From contig NZ_QEKH01000038.1 in NCBI RefSeq assembly GCF_003096415.1, positions 1 to 43,324 of the forward strand: DNA of 43,324 nucleotides. The letters are read 5' to 3'. Positions 7,602 to 14,702 of the stretch are shown here, piece after piece. Every line of letters begins with the position of its first letter. Position 1 is the first letter of the stretch. The notes beneath the pieces are model-generated. The model ran no database searches, was not told where the DNA came from, and worked only from the letters and a program-made list of their open reading frames with translations. Made by a program: the position numbers and the translations under genes. The stretch comes from Victivallis vadensis. Lineage in GTDB: Bacteria; Verrucomicrobiota; Lentisphaeria; Victivallales; Victivallaceae.

Positions 7602-8933
7602 ATGCTGAATATACTTGTGATCGATGACGAGGCGAATATCCGCAAGACACTGGCGCTGTGGCTGAAATCCCACGGGCGGCAGGTCTGTCAGGCGGGAGAC
7701 GTTCAGGCGGCGCTGGCGGAGAGCCGGGCGCGCATGTTCGAGATGGCTTTTCTGGACCTGCGGCTCGGCGCCGACAACGGGCTGGAGCTGATTCCGAAGC
7801 TGCTGGCGGATTCGCCTTGGATGAAAATCGTGGTGATGACGGCCTATTCCTCCATCGATACGGCGGTGCAGGCGATGCGGCTCGGGGCGTTCGACTACAT
7901 CGCCAAGCCGTTCAATCCCGAACAGATCGAGCTGGTGGTCGGCCGGGTCGAGGCGATGCTGGCGATGCAGAACCGGATCGACTGCCTGAAAGCTGATTTG
8001 CAAAGCCTGCACCCGGAGGCGGTGTTCTCCTCCGCGAATCCGAAAATGCAGCGCACATTGGAGATGGCGCGGCAGGTCGCGGATTCCGAAGCCGTCGTTT
8101 TGCTGCGGGGCGAAAGCGGCACCGGTAAAACCATGCTGGCGCGGGCGATCCACAACTGGAGCCGCCGGGCGGAATTTCCGCTGGGGATCATCTCCTGCCC
8201 GACCCTGACGCCGGAGCTGCTGAGCAGCGAATTGTTCGGCCACATGAAGGGGGCGTTCACCGGGGCGGTCAGGGACAGTGCCGGGCGGGTGGCGGCCTGC
8301 GATCACGGCACGCTTTTTCTGGATGAGATCGGCGACCTGCCGCCGGCGATCCAGCCGCAGCTGCTGCGCTTCATTCAGGATCACGAATACGAACGGGTCG
8401 GGGGAACCGAAACTCTCCGCGCCGACGTGCGGATCATCGCCGCGACCAACATGGATCTGGAGGAGGCGGTGCGGCAGAAAAAATTCCGCGAGGATCTCTT
8501 CTACCGGTTGAACGTGTTTCAGTTGGAGATTCCGCCGCTGCGGGAGCGCCCGGAAGATATCGAAACGCTCGCGCTGGATATGCTGCTCTTTTTCGCGAAA
8601 AGCAATCACAAGGTGCTGAACGGCTTTTCGCCGGAGGCGATGGCGGCGATGCGCAGCTACGGATGGCCCGGAAATTTGCGCGAACTGCGTAACGCAGTCG
8701 AACGCGGCGCGATCCTCGCCACGGGGGAAACGGTTGAACTGGCACATTTGCCGGAGGCGCTGAAACAGGAGTCCGGCCCGCTGAGTTTCCGGGAAAACCT
8801 GACGCTGGAGGAGGTGGAGGAACGGTATATCCGGCATGTGGTGGCGACCGCCCCCTCTTTGCAGCAGGCCGCGGAAATTCTCGGAATCGACCAGGCGACG
8901 CTGTGGAGGAAGCGCAAAGCCTACGGAATCTGA
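7602..8933 (+). CDS. NtrC-family sigma-54-dependent response regulator
   Basis: The 443-residue protein has the full three-domain layout. The receiver domain (1-120) has the acidic pocket D8/D9, phospho-acceptor Asp52 and Lys102. The AAA+ domain has Walker A GESGTGKT (170-177), the sigma-54 contact loop GAFTGA (217-222), Walker B GTLFLDEIGDLP, and an arginine-finger region. A Fis-type helix-turn-helix lies at about 408-441 (QQAAEILGIDQATLWRKRKA). It should be phosphorylated by the downstream kinase and open sigma-54 promoters. A GGAGAG ribosome site precedes the ATG by 6-7 nt. The gene is itself preceded by a sigma-54 promoter and a TTGCA-N3-TGCAA site, so positive autoregulation is likely. 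An 800-bp repeat-rich gap separates it from the kinase gene, which carries its own matching promoter. Confidence 0.95.
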   Translation: MLNILVIDDEANIRKTLALWLKSHGRQVCQAGDVQAALAESRARMFEMAFLDLRLGADNGLELIPKLLADSPWMKIVVMTAYSSIDTAVQAMRLGAFDYIAKPFNPEQIELVVGRVEAMLAMQNRIDCLKADLQSLHPEAVFSSANPKMQRTLEMARQVADSEAVVLLRGESGTGKTMLARAIHNWSRRAEFPLGIISCPTLTPELLSSELFGHMKGAFTGAVRDSAGRVAACDHGTLFLDEIGDLPPAIQPQLLRFIQDHEYERVGGTETLRADVRIIAATNMDLEEAVRQKKFREDLFYRLNVFQLEIPPLRERPEDIETLALDMLLFFAKSNHKVLNGFSPEAMAAMRSYGWPGNLRELRNAVERGAILATGETVELAHLPEALKQESGPLSFRENLTLEEVEERYIRHVVATAPSLQQAAEILGIDQATLWRKRKAYGI

Positions 8934-9576
8934 ATAGTAGGCCAAGTGGCCATTTACGCGGCGCCCAATAAGCGCGTGCGGCAAGGTGCCGCTGCCGGGT
9001 GCGCCTGCCAATGCCCCTTCGGGGGGCGTGCGGCGGCTGGTACATGCGAGCATTGGTTGGCCTCCATGACCATTTACGCGGCGCACAACAAGCGCGGTCA
9101 GCGCCGCGAACGAATGTGAGGGAATTATTTTGCGGCAGCAAAATAACGAGGAACAATAGTGACGAAGCCGAACGTAGAGAGCGAAGCCTCCCTGGCGTAG
9201 TGAGCGTAGCGAACGTTGAAGGGTTGGCCGCCGCAGGCGGACAAGTAAGCGGCGAAGCCGCGCCCGCGAGCGGAAGTGCTCCGCAACCAGACCGGCCTCT
9301 GCCACCGGCGAGGGGGGCCGGGGGACGTGCGCGACGTCCCCCGGAGCCATCCGCAGGCTGAAGGCGCGGTGCTCACTACCCTCCGGGCGGCTTGCCGGGT
9401 CTCTTGCGCCTAAGAAAAGCCGTACCTCCGGGCGGCCCCGCTTGTTCTTGTTACAATGTAAAGCCGGGTATAAACTGACGTGCGACTTGAAAGCGGAGCT
9501 GAAGCTTTCTCCCGCTCTGCGGGAGCAAGCCCTTCGGGCTCCGCACTCCAAAGTTGCCGATCGGACTGCGGGGGTA
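8934..9576. repeat. Multi-hairpin intergenic region between regulator and kinase genes
   Basis: I see no credible gene in this stretch. It holds a 27-bp imperfect direct repeat beginning CCATTTACGCGGCGC at 8950 and again at 9070, exactly 120 bp apart. It also contains many hairpins: GCGGCAAGGTGCCGC (8978-8992), CCAATGC/GCATTGG (9008-9056), TTATTTTGC/GCAAAATAA (9125-9146), GCGGCGAAGCCGC (9249-9261) and CCGGGGGACGT/ACGTCCCCCGG (9318-9344). The last part contains CTCCCGC/GCGGGAG and AGCCC/GGGCT pairs near 9510-9535. The AAGG-apex and GAA-loop hairpins resemble those at 2299-2340 and 34470-34624. Confidence 0.7.
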
Positions 9577-9623
9577 TTGCAAAATACAATGCGGCGTAAT
9601 TCGCCGAATATTGCATTTTGCAA
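9577..9623. promoter_or_regulatory. Paired enhancer palindromes upstream of the kinase gene
   Basis: Two copies of the same 13-bp motif, TTGCAAAATACAA (9577-9589, one mismatch) and TTGCATTTTGCAA (9611-9623), lie 34 bp apart centre to centre, about three helical turns on one DNA face. They are also inverted to each other, so the segment can fold into one long hairpin through GGCG/CGCC near 9592-9605. The second site ends 45 bp before the -24 element at 9669. This is a typical arrangement for cooperative binding of an NtrC-type activator. Confidence 0.65.
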
Positions 9624-9668
9624 TGAAATAAGATGAAGGACGCCTTGATATTGAGGTTGACAGACGGC

Positions 9669-9684
9669 TGGCATGTATTTTGCT
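9669..9684 (+). promoter_or_regulatory. Sigma-54 promoter (-24/-12) of the kinase gene
   Basis: TGGCAT, five bases, then TTGCT matches the sigma-54 consensus at every conserved position. The start of transcription would fall near 9696, giving a leader of only about 50 nt. Together with the 7469 promoter this makes both partners of the two-component system sigma-54 dependent. Confidence 0.8.
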
Positions 9685-9708
9685 GAAAGTGTATAGAAAA
9701 CAGAGTTA

Positions 9709-9738
9709 AGAGCTTATCCCTGAATAAGCTCTAAGGAG
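9709..9738 (+). promoter_or_regulatory. Leader hairpin abutting the ribosome site of the kinase gene
   Basis: AGAGCTTAT (9709-9717) and ATAAGCTCT (9724-9732) form a perfect 9-bp stem with a 6-nt loop, directly followed by AAGGAG at 9733-9738. The ribosome site is only 2 nt from the ATG at 9741 but 8 nt from the ATG at 9747, so the second ATG is the likely start. The hairpin fills most of the short sigma-54 leader. Confidence 0.6.
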
Positions 9739-9746
9739 AAATGCGG

Positions 9747-11609
9747 ATGCTGGATATTCGGAAAAAATTTCTGATCAGTTTCGGGGTGCTGGTAGTGCTG
9801 ATTGCGACGGTCGGGGCTGTGATGATGAGGCAGGTGGACCGCCTTGGAGCGGCGATTGATGTGATTTTAAGGGAGAATTACCGGAGCGTGGTGATCTGCC
9901 GGAAGGTGGACGATATTCTGGAGGAGGTGAACGGCGGTTTGCTGCGCTCTTTCCGGGACGGGACGGCGGAGGAAAACGGCGACTGGAAGGAGGCGGTTCG
10001 GGAACTGCGGGCCGCATGGGATGCCGAGTTGCGGAATGTGACGGTGAAAGGGGAGCTTGAGCGGGCGGAACGGGTCAACCGGCTGCTGAAGGAGTATATC
10101 GCACTGCTGCCGGAGCTGGCGCAACCCCGGAAAGCGGAAACGGAACGCCGGACGCTTTACGATGAACGCATGGAGCCGCTGTTCCGGGAGATCAAAGAAC
10201 TGACCGGCGAAATTCAGGCGTTGAACCAGCAGAATATGATTGACGCGAACAACCGGGCGCGGCAGGAGGCGGAGACGTTGCACCGGCGGGTGCTGATGAT
10301 CCTGATCGGCTGCTGTCTGTTCGCGGTGATCCTGACGCTTCTGCTCAAGAATTGGATTCTGAATCCGATTGCCAGACTGCTGGCACTGACCAATGAGATC
10401 AGCAACGGCAATCTGGATATCGTGCTGGATGCGAAATCCGGTGACGAGATCGGGCAGTTGTCGCGCTCTTTCAATGCGATGGCCGCGGCGCTGCGGGAGG
10501 CGCGCCGGAATGAACGGATCAAACTGGAACGTTCCGAGCGGACCAACCGCGACGTGTTCAGCGAATTGCCGACGCCGATCGCCGTTTTCGACGCCCGCAG
10601 CGGTCGCGTGGAGATTGCCACGCGCAGCGCGGAACAGTATTTCGGCTTCCGGATCGGAGCCGAAGTCGGGGCGGTGAACGCGGTCTGGCTGCGGGAGATT
10701 TACGACCGGGTGCTGGCCGGGGGCGGCGTCTGTACCTGCCGGCAGAATGACGGGGTGATCCAGCACTTCATCGATAACAAGGAGTATTTTTTCCAGCCGA
10801 CGGCGCTTCCGATTCCGGCGGACGCCCCGGCTGACCGTATTTCGGCGGTGGCGGTGATCCTGAAGGATGTGACCATGGCCCATGAACAGCAGGAGCTGAA
10901 GCGCAGCGTGATTTCGACGGTTTCGCACCAGTTGAAGACGCCGCTGACCTCGCTGCGCATGTCGATTTATCTGCTGCTGGATGAGAAGATCGGGCCGCTG
11001 AATCCGGGGCAGCTCGACCTGGTGATGTCGATGCGGGACGATGGCGACCGGCTGGCCGATATCATGAGCGACCTGCTGGACCTGAACCGGGTCTCCGGCC
11101 GGAACAATCTGCAACTGGAGCCGCGGCGTCCCGCCGATCTGATCCGGGCCGCCGAGGAGCGGTTCCGGGCGAAGTGCCTCGACCGCGAGATCAGGCTGGA
11201 AACGCAGGTCGCTCCCGACGTCCCCGACGTGCTGGTCGCGGTGAACCGGATCGACTATGTGTTCGACAATCTGATCGGCAATGCGTTGCGCTTTACCCCG
11301 GCGGGAGGCTCGATCACGGTTTCGGCGGTGCGGCGGGAGGATGCGGTGGAATTCACGGTGCGCGATACCGGCTGCGGAATGCCGCCGGAGGTGCAGGCCC
11401 ATTTGTTCGAGCAGTTTTACCGCGCTCCGGGGCAGGAGCCGAACAGCGGCGTCGGCCTCGGATTGTCCATCGCCAAGGAGATCGTCACGGCGCTGGGCGG
11501 ATCGATCCGGGTGGAGAGCGCGGCAGGGCAGGGGAGCTCTTTCATCTTTTCGATTCCGGTGACGGGGGCGAAGGAAAATCAGGAGAAGAACTCCGCGCAA
11601 TGGGTGTGA
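9747..11609 (+). CDS. Membrane sensor histidine kinase with HAMP and PAS
   Basis: Counted from the ATG at 9747 the protein has 620 residues. Transmembrane helix 1 is at about 6-27 and helix 2 at about 182-202. Between them lies a 150-residue, helical, charge-rich periplasmic sensor resembling four-helix-bundle domains. A HAMP linker (about 203-255, NPIARLLALTNEIS) and a PAS-like domain (about 268-375) follow. The catalytic core has the H-box STVSHQLKTPLTSLR with His394, the N-box NLIGNALRFTP, the G1 box DTGCGMPPE and the G2 box GVGLGLSIAKEIV. It should autophosphorylate and pass phosphate to the NtrC-type regulator at 7602-8933. The KdpD N-domain protein begins 28 bp after its stop. The stimulus is not shown by the sequence. 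A K+ or turgor link is suggested only by that neighbour. Confidence 0.93.
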   Translation: MLDIRKKFLISFGVLVVLIATVGAVMMRQVDRLGAAIDVILRENYRSVVICRKVDDILEEVNGGLLRSFRDGTAEENGDWKEAVRELRAAWDAELRNVTVKGELERAERVNRLLKEYIALLPELAQPRKAETERRTLYDERMEPLFREIKELTGEIQALNQQNMIDANNRARQEAETLHRRVLMILIGCCLFAVILTLLLKNWILNPIARLLALTNEISNGNLDIVLDAKSGDEIGQLSRSFNAMAAALREARRNERIKLERSERTNRDVFSELPTPIAVFDARSGRVEIATRSAEQYFGFRIGAEVGAVNAVWLREIYDRVLAGGGVCTCRQNDGVIQHFIDNKEYFFQPTALPIPADAPADRISAVAVILKDVTMAHEQQELKRSVISTVSHQLKTPLTSLRMSIYLLLDEKIGPLNPGQLDLVMSMRDDGDRLADIMSDLLDLNRVSGRNNLQLEPRRPADLIRAAEERFRAKCLDREIRLETQVAPDVPDVLVAVNRIDYVFDNLIGNALRFTPAGGSITVSAVRREDAVEFTVRDTGCGMPPEVQAHLFEQFYRAPGQEPNSGVGLGLSIAKEIVTALGGSIRVESAAGQGSSFIFSIPVTGAKENQEKNSAQWV

Positions 11610-11637
11610 CCGGGCGGAGCCGGAAAGAAGGTGTGAA

Positions 11638-12789
11638 ATGGAGATCGAACGTGCTGACCGTTTTCTGCGGCTGATCCGCAACTCCCGGCGCGGCAGGCTG
11701 AAGATTTATCTCGGATATTGCGCGGGAGTCGGCAAGACTACCCAGATGCTGAAGGAGGCGCAGCGGCTGAAGCACAGCGAAGGAGTGGATGTCGCGGTCG
11801 GATTGCTGGAAACGCATGGCCGGGCCGAAACCGCCGCCTGCCTGGGCGACTTGGAGGTGATTCCCTGCCGGGTGATGCGGCACCGGAACATCGAAATCGC
11901 CGAAATGGACGTGCCGGCCATTCTCGCCCGGCGGCCGCAGGTGGTGCTGGTGGACGAACTGGCGCATACCAACGTCCCCGGTTCGAAGCATGAGAAACGG
12001 TATCAGGATGTGGAGGAGATTCTCGATGCCGGAATCCATGTGATTTCGACGCTGAACATTCAGCATCTGGAAAGCCTGTACGAAATCGTTGAGAAAAGCA
12101 CCGGCGTGAAGGTCCGGGAACGGATTCCGGACTGGGTGGTCACGGGAGCCGACGAGGTGGTCAACGTCGATGTTTCGGTGGACGACCTGCGCGAACGGAT
12201 TCGCACCGGCCGGGTTTATCCTGCCGAACGGATCGGGAGCGCGCTCGACAATTTTTTTCGTGCGGGCAATCTTCAGCAGCTGCGGGAACTGACGCTGCGG
12301 GAACTTGCCGCGCAGCTCGACACCCGTTACCGGGAGAAAAACGAAGCCGGCGGGGATTCGGGCGACAGCGTCAGCCCCGATCAGGTGATGGTCTGCATGA
12401 GTTCGCTCAGCCCCAATGCCGACGCGCTGCTGCGTTACGGTTCGCGGCTCGCCGGGCGGCTGAACCGCAACTGGTATGTACTCTATGTGCAGACCTCCCG
12501 GGAGAGCGCGCTCAGGATCGACGCCGCGACCCAGCGGCGGCTCGCGGATACCCTCGAACTGGCCCGTCAGGTCGGAGCAAAGGTGTTCACCTATCAGGGG
12601 GATGACGTGGTCAAGACCATTCTGCAGTTTGCCCGGGAACACCGGGTCGGCCATATCATCATGGGCCCTTCCGGACGGCGCATCCCTTTCTGGCGGCGGC
12701 TCTTCGGCGAAACCAGCCTGTTGGAACGGCTCACCGTCAGCAACTATGATTTCAAGATTGTGGTGACTGAAAAGCGCCGCCCCGAATGA
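11638..12789 (+). CDS. Stand-alone KdpD N-terminal domain with universal stress domain
   Basis: The 383-residue protein matches the cytoplasmic N-terminal half of KdpD and then stops. Residues about 18-230 are the KdpD sensor domain, with Walker A AGVGKTT (29-35), Walker B VVLVDELAHTN (102-112) and the family motif STLNIQHLES (137-146). Residues about 248-380 are a universal-stress-protein domain ending in HIIMGPSGRR. The four transmembrane helices and kinase core of E. coli KdpD are absent. That function is presumably supplied by the separate kinase encoded just upstream. Similar short KdpD proteins are known in cyanobacteria and Deinococcus. In the classical system this part binds ATP and senses second messengers or K+ status. 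No kdpFABC genes lie in the window. The gene ends 5 bp from the convergent recD stop. A GAAGG ribosome site is present. Confidence 0.9.
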   Translation: MEIERADRFLRLIRNSRRGRLKIYLGYCAGVGKTTQMLKEAQRLKHSEGVDVAVGLLETHGRAETAACLGDLEVIPCRVMRHRNIEIAEMDVPAILARRPQVVLVDELAHTNVPGSKHEKRYQDVEEILDAGIHVISTLNIQHLESLYEIVEKSTGVKVRERIPDWVVTGADEVVNVDVSVDDLRERIRTGRVYPAERIGSALDNFFRAGNLQQLRELTLRELAAQLDTRYREKNEAGGDSGDSVSPDQVMVCMSSLSPNADALLRYGSRLAGRLNRNWYVLYVQTSRESALRIDAATQRRLADTLELARQVGAKVFTYQGDDVVKTILQFAREHRVGHIIMGPSGRRIPFWRRLFGETSLLERLTVSNYDFKIVVTEKRRPE

Positions 12790-12794
12790 AGCTC

Positions 12795-14702
12795 CTACGC
12801 TTCGGCGAGGCGGGCCTGCAGGCCGGAGGCGCGGCGGGTGCGGCGCTCCAGCATCAGGCGCGTGACGGCGGGCGTGCTCCAGAGCACCACCTCCTTTGAG
12901 GCGCGGGTGATGCCGGTGTACAGGAGTTCGCGGGTCAGAACCGGTGAATCGCCGTCCGGCAGCACCAGCAGCGCCCGGCTGAACCCGGAGCCCTGTGACT
13001 TGTGGATGGTCATCGCGAAAACCGGTTCATGCTCCGGGAGTTCGGCGGCGAGGAAACTGCGCTCGAAGCCGGGGAAATAGATCCGGATCGCGCCGCTTCC
13101 GGCGAGGTCTTTCCAGAAGAGTCCGATGTCGCCGTTGCTGAGGCCGGTCAGCCGGTCGTTGGCGAGGATCATCACGGGCATGCCGGGCGTGTCGTCGCTT
13201 TTCCAGTGAAAGAGTTCGCGGATGAGCCGGTTCAGTTCCTCCACGCCGAAAGGGCCGCGCCGGACGGCGGCCAGCACCTTGAAGGCGTTCAACAACCCGA
13301 ACGCCTCCGTGAGTGCTTCGGCGGTTCCGGCTTCGGCCAGCTCCGCGAGGCGGAGGAAACAGCCGCGTTTGCCGGGCAGCTCGCGCGCCAGTTCCTGCCT
13401 GAGCCGGGCGGAGAGCTGGTCGCGCGTGACGGCGATGGTGCGGAAATCATCATTCTGCTGATGGTGAATGAAGTCGGTCAATCCCTCGATTTTTTCCGGC
13501 GTCGCGCCGTCCTGAAGCAGTTTGATCGCGGAGCTGACTTCGCCGATTGCGGGCGCGGTGTCGAAACGGAAGTTGTGGGTCAGCTCCGCAAGCGCCCCGG
13601 TGAGCGGCCGCGCGTCGTCCGGTTCCGCAAGAAAGACGCCGGGCGACTGCCGCAGATAGGCTTCGCGGATCGCGCCGGAAAAGGCGTTGCGCTTCCCGGA
13701 GTCGCAGATGTCGGCCAGCACCGCGCCGGATTCGACCGAGGCGAGCTGGTTCGGGTCGCCGAGCAGGATCAGCCGGGTTTCGGGTGCGAGGGCCTGCATC
13801 AGCCGCGCCATCAGCGGCAGCGACACCATCGAACTTTCATCGACGATCACGAGGTCGAAGGGGAGCGGATTCCCGGCGTGGTATTTCGTCCGGTGCGTCA
13901 ATGGCGCGGAACCGATCAGCCGGTCGATGGTCGAGGGGGCAAGCTCCAGAATCCGGCGGCGTATCGCTTCGGCCGTGCCGATTTTGAGGCCGTCCTCGCG
14001 CAGCGCCTCGCCGAGGCGGGCCTGCGCCTTGCCGGTCGGGGCGCACAGCGCGACCCGGAGTTCGGGGGCGCGGGCGAATTCCAGCGCGAGCAGCGCCGCG
14101 ACCACCGTGGTCTTGCCGGTGCCGGGGCCGCCTGAAATCACCGTGAAGTCCCGGCTTGCCGCCGCCAGCGCCGCCAGCCGCTGGAAATCGGGCCGGTCTT
14201 CTGCCGCTCCGTTGCGGTAGTTGATGAAAAGTGCGTCGAATGCTCCCGGGGGCAGTTCCGGCGGATGTTCCGGGCGGCGGGCGCGGTGCATGACCGCCTG
14301 CGCAACCTGAAGCTCGTACACCAGATAGCGTTGCAGATAGAGCCGCCCGGCGTCGTCGATTGCCAGCGGAGTCGGGAAGCCCGCGTCGCGGCAGGCCGGA
14401 TAACGGCTGACCGCGGCGGCGAGGGCGGGAGCGGACAGCCGTTCGAGCCAGGCATCGCAACCGGGAAGCCGGAACTGCCGCTGCCCCTCGGCGGGAGTTT
14501 CCGGAAACAGCATCCCGGCCAGCTCCCGCAGCGGGCAGCAACTGTGGCTCAGGCGGACCGCGCGGGAGGCGAACAGCGCCGCAAGATAAAGCTCCTCACA
14601 CTCCGGCGCGCGGGCGAAACGGAGCATGAAGTCGGCGAACGCCAGATCGATCGGTTCAAATTCGCCGGTGGCGGCGCAACGTTCGGCAAATGGCTGTTTC
14701 AT
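12795..14702 (-). CDS. recD: RecBCD enzyme subunit RecD (5'-3' helicase)
   Basis: The 635-residue product has the RecD layout: an N-terminal RecB-binding domain (1-120), then a superfamily 1B helicase with Walker A GGPGTGKTT (191-199), motif II VIVDESSMVSLPLMARLM, a GDPNQLASVESGAVL motif and the C-terminal TIHKSQGS and YTGITRAS motifs. It is close to E. coli RecD in length (608). RecD drives the fast 5'-3' motor in the RecBCD complex that resects double-strand ends. The ATG overlaps the recB stop (ATGA), so the gene is translationally coupled. It is the last gene of the glycosylase-recC-recB-recD operon and converges on the KdpD-like gene with almost no gap, and I see no terminator between them. 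Confidence 0.96.
   Translation of the reverse strand: MKQPFAERCAATGEFEPIDLAFADFMLRFARAPECEELYLAALFASRAVRLSHSCCPLRELAGMLFPETPAEGQRQFRLPGCDAWLERLSAPALAAAVSRYPACRDAGFPTPLAIDDAGRLYLQRYLVYELQVAQAVMHRARRPEHPPELPPGAFDALFINYRNGAAEDRPDFQRLAALAAASRDFTVISGGPGTGKTTVVAALLALEFARAPELRVALCAPTGKAQARLGEALREDGLKIGTAEAIRRRILELAPSTIDRLIGSAPLTHRTKYHAGNPLPFDLVIVDESSMVSLPLMARLMQALAPETRLILLGDPNQLASVESGAVLADICDSGKRNAFSGAIREAYLRQSPGVFLAEPDDARPLTGALAELTHNFRFDTAPAIGEVSSAIKLLQDGATPEKIEGLTDFIHHQQNDDFRTIAVTRDQLSARLRQELARELPGKRGCFLRLAELAEAGTAEALTEAFGLLNAFKVLAAVRRGPFGVEELNRLIRELFHWKSDDTPGMPVMILANDRLTGLSNGDIGLFWKDLAGSGAIRIYFPGFERSFLAAELPEHEPVFAMTIHKSQGSGFSRALLVLPDGDSPVLTRELLYTGITRASKEVVLWSTPAVTRLMLERRTRRASGLQARLAEA

Noticed and set aside
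7323-9674. Minus-strand open frame of 783 codons
   Set aside because: It is antisense to the response regulator and runs through hairpin-rich intergenic DNA. The composition is rich in Arg, Pro and Gln, with no motif.
8934-9740. CRISPR array or tandem repeat array
   Set aside because: There is only one pair of 27-bp repeats at a 120-bp distance and no regular spacers. The hairpins differ from each other.
9867-11681. Minus-strand open frame of 604 codons
   Set aside because: It lies opposite the histidine kinase, whose H, N, G1 and G2 boxes are intact. It is a shadow frame.
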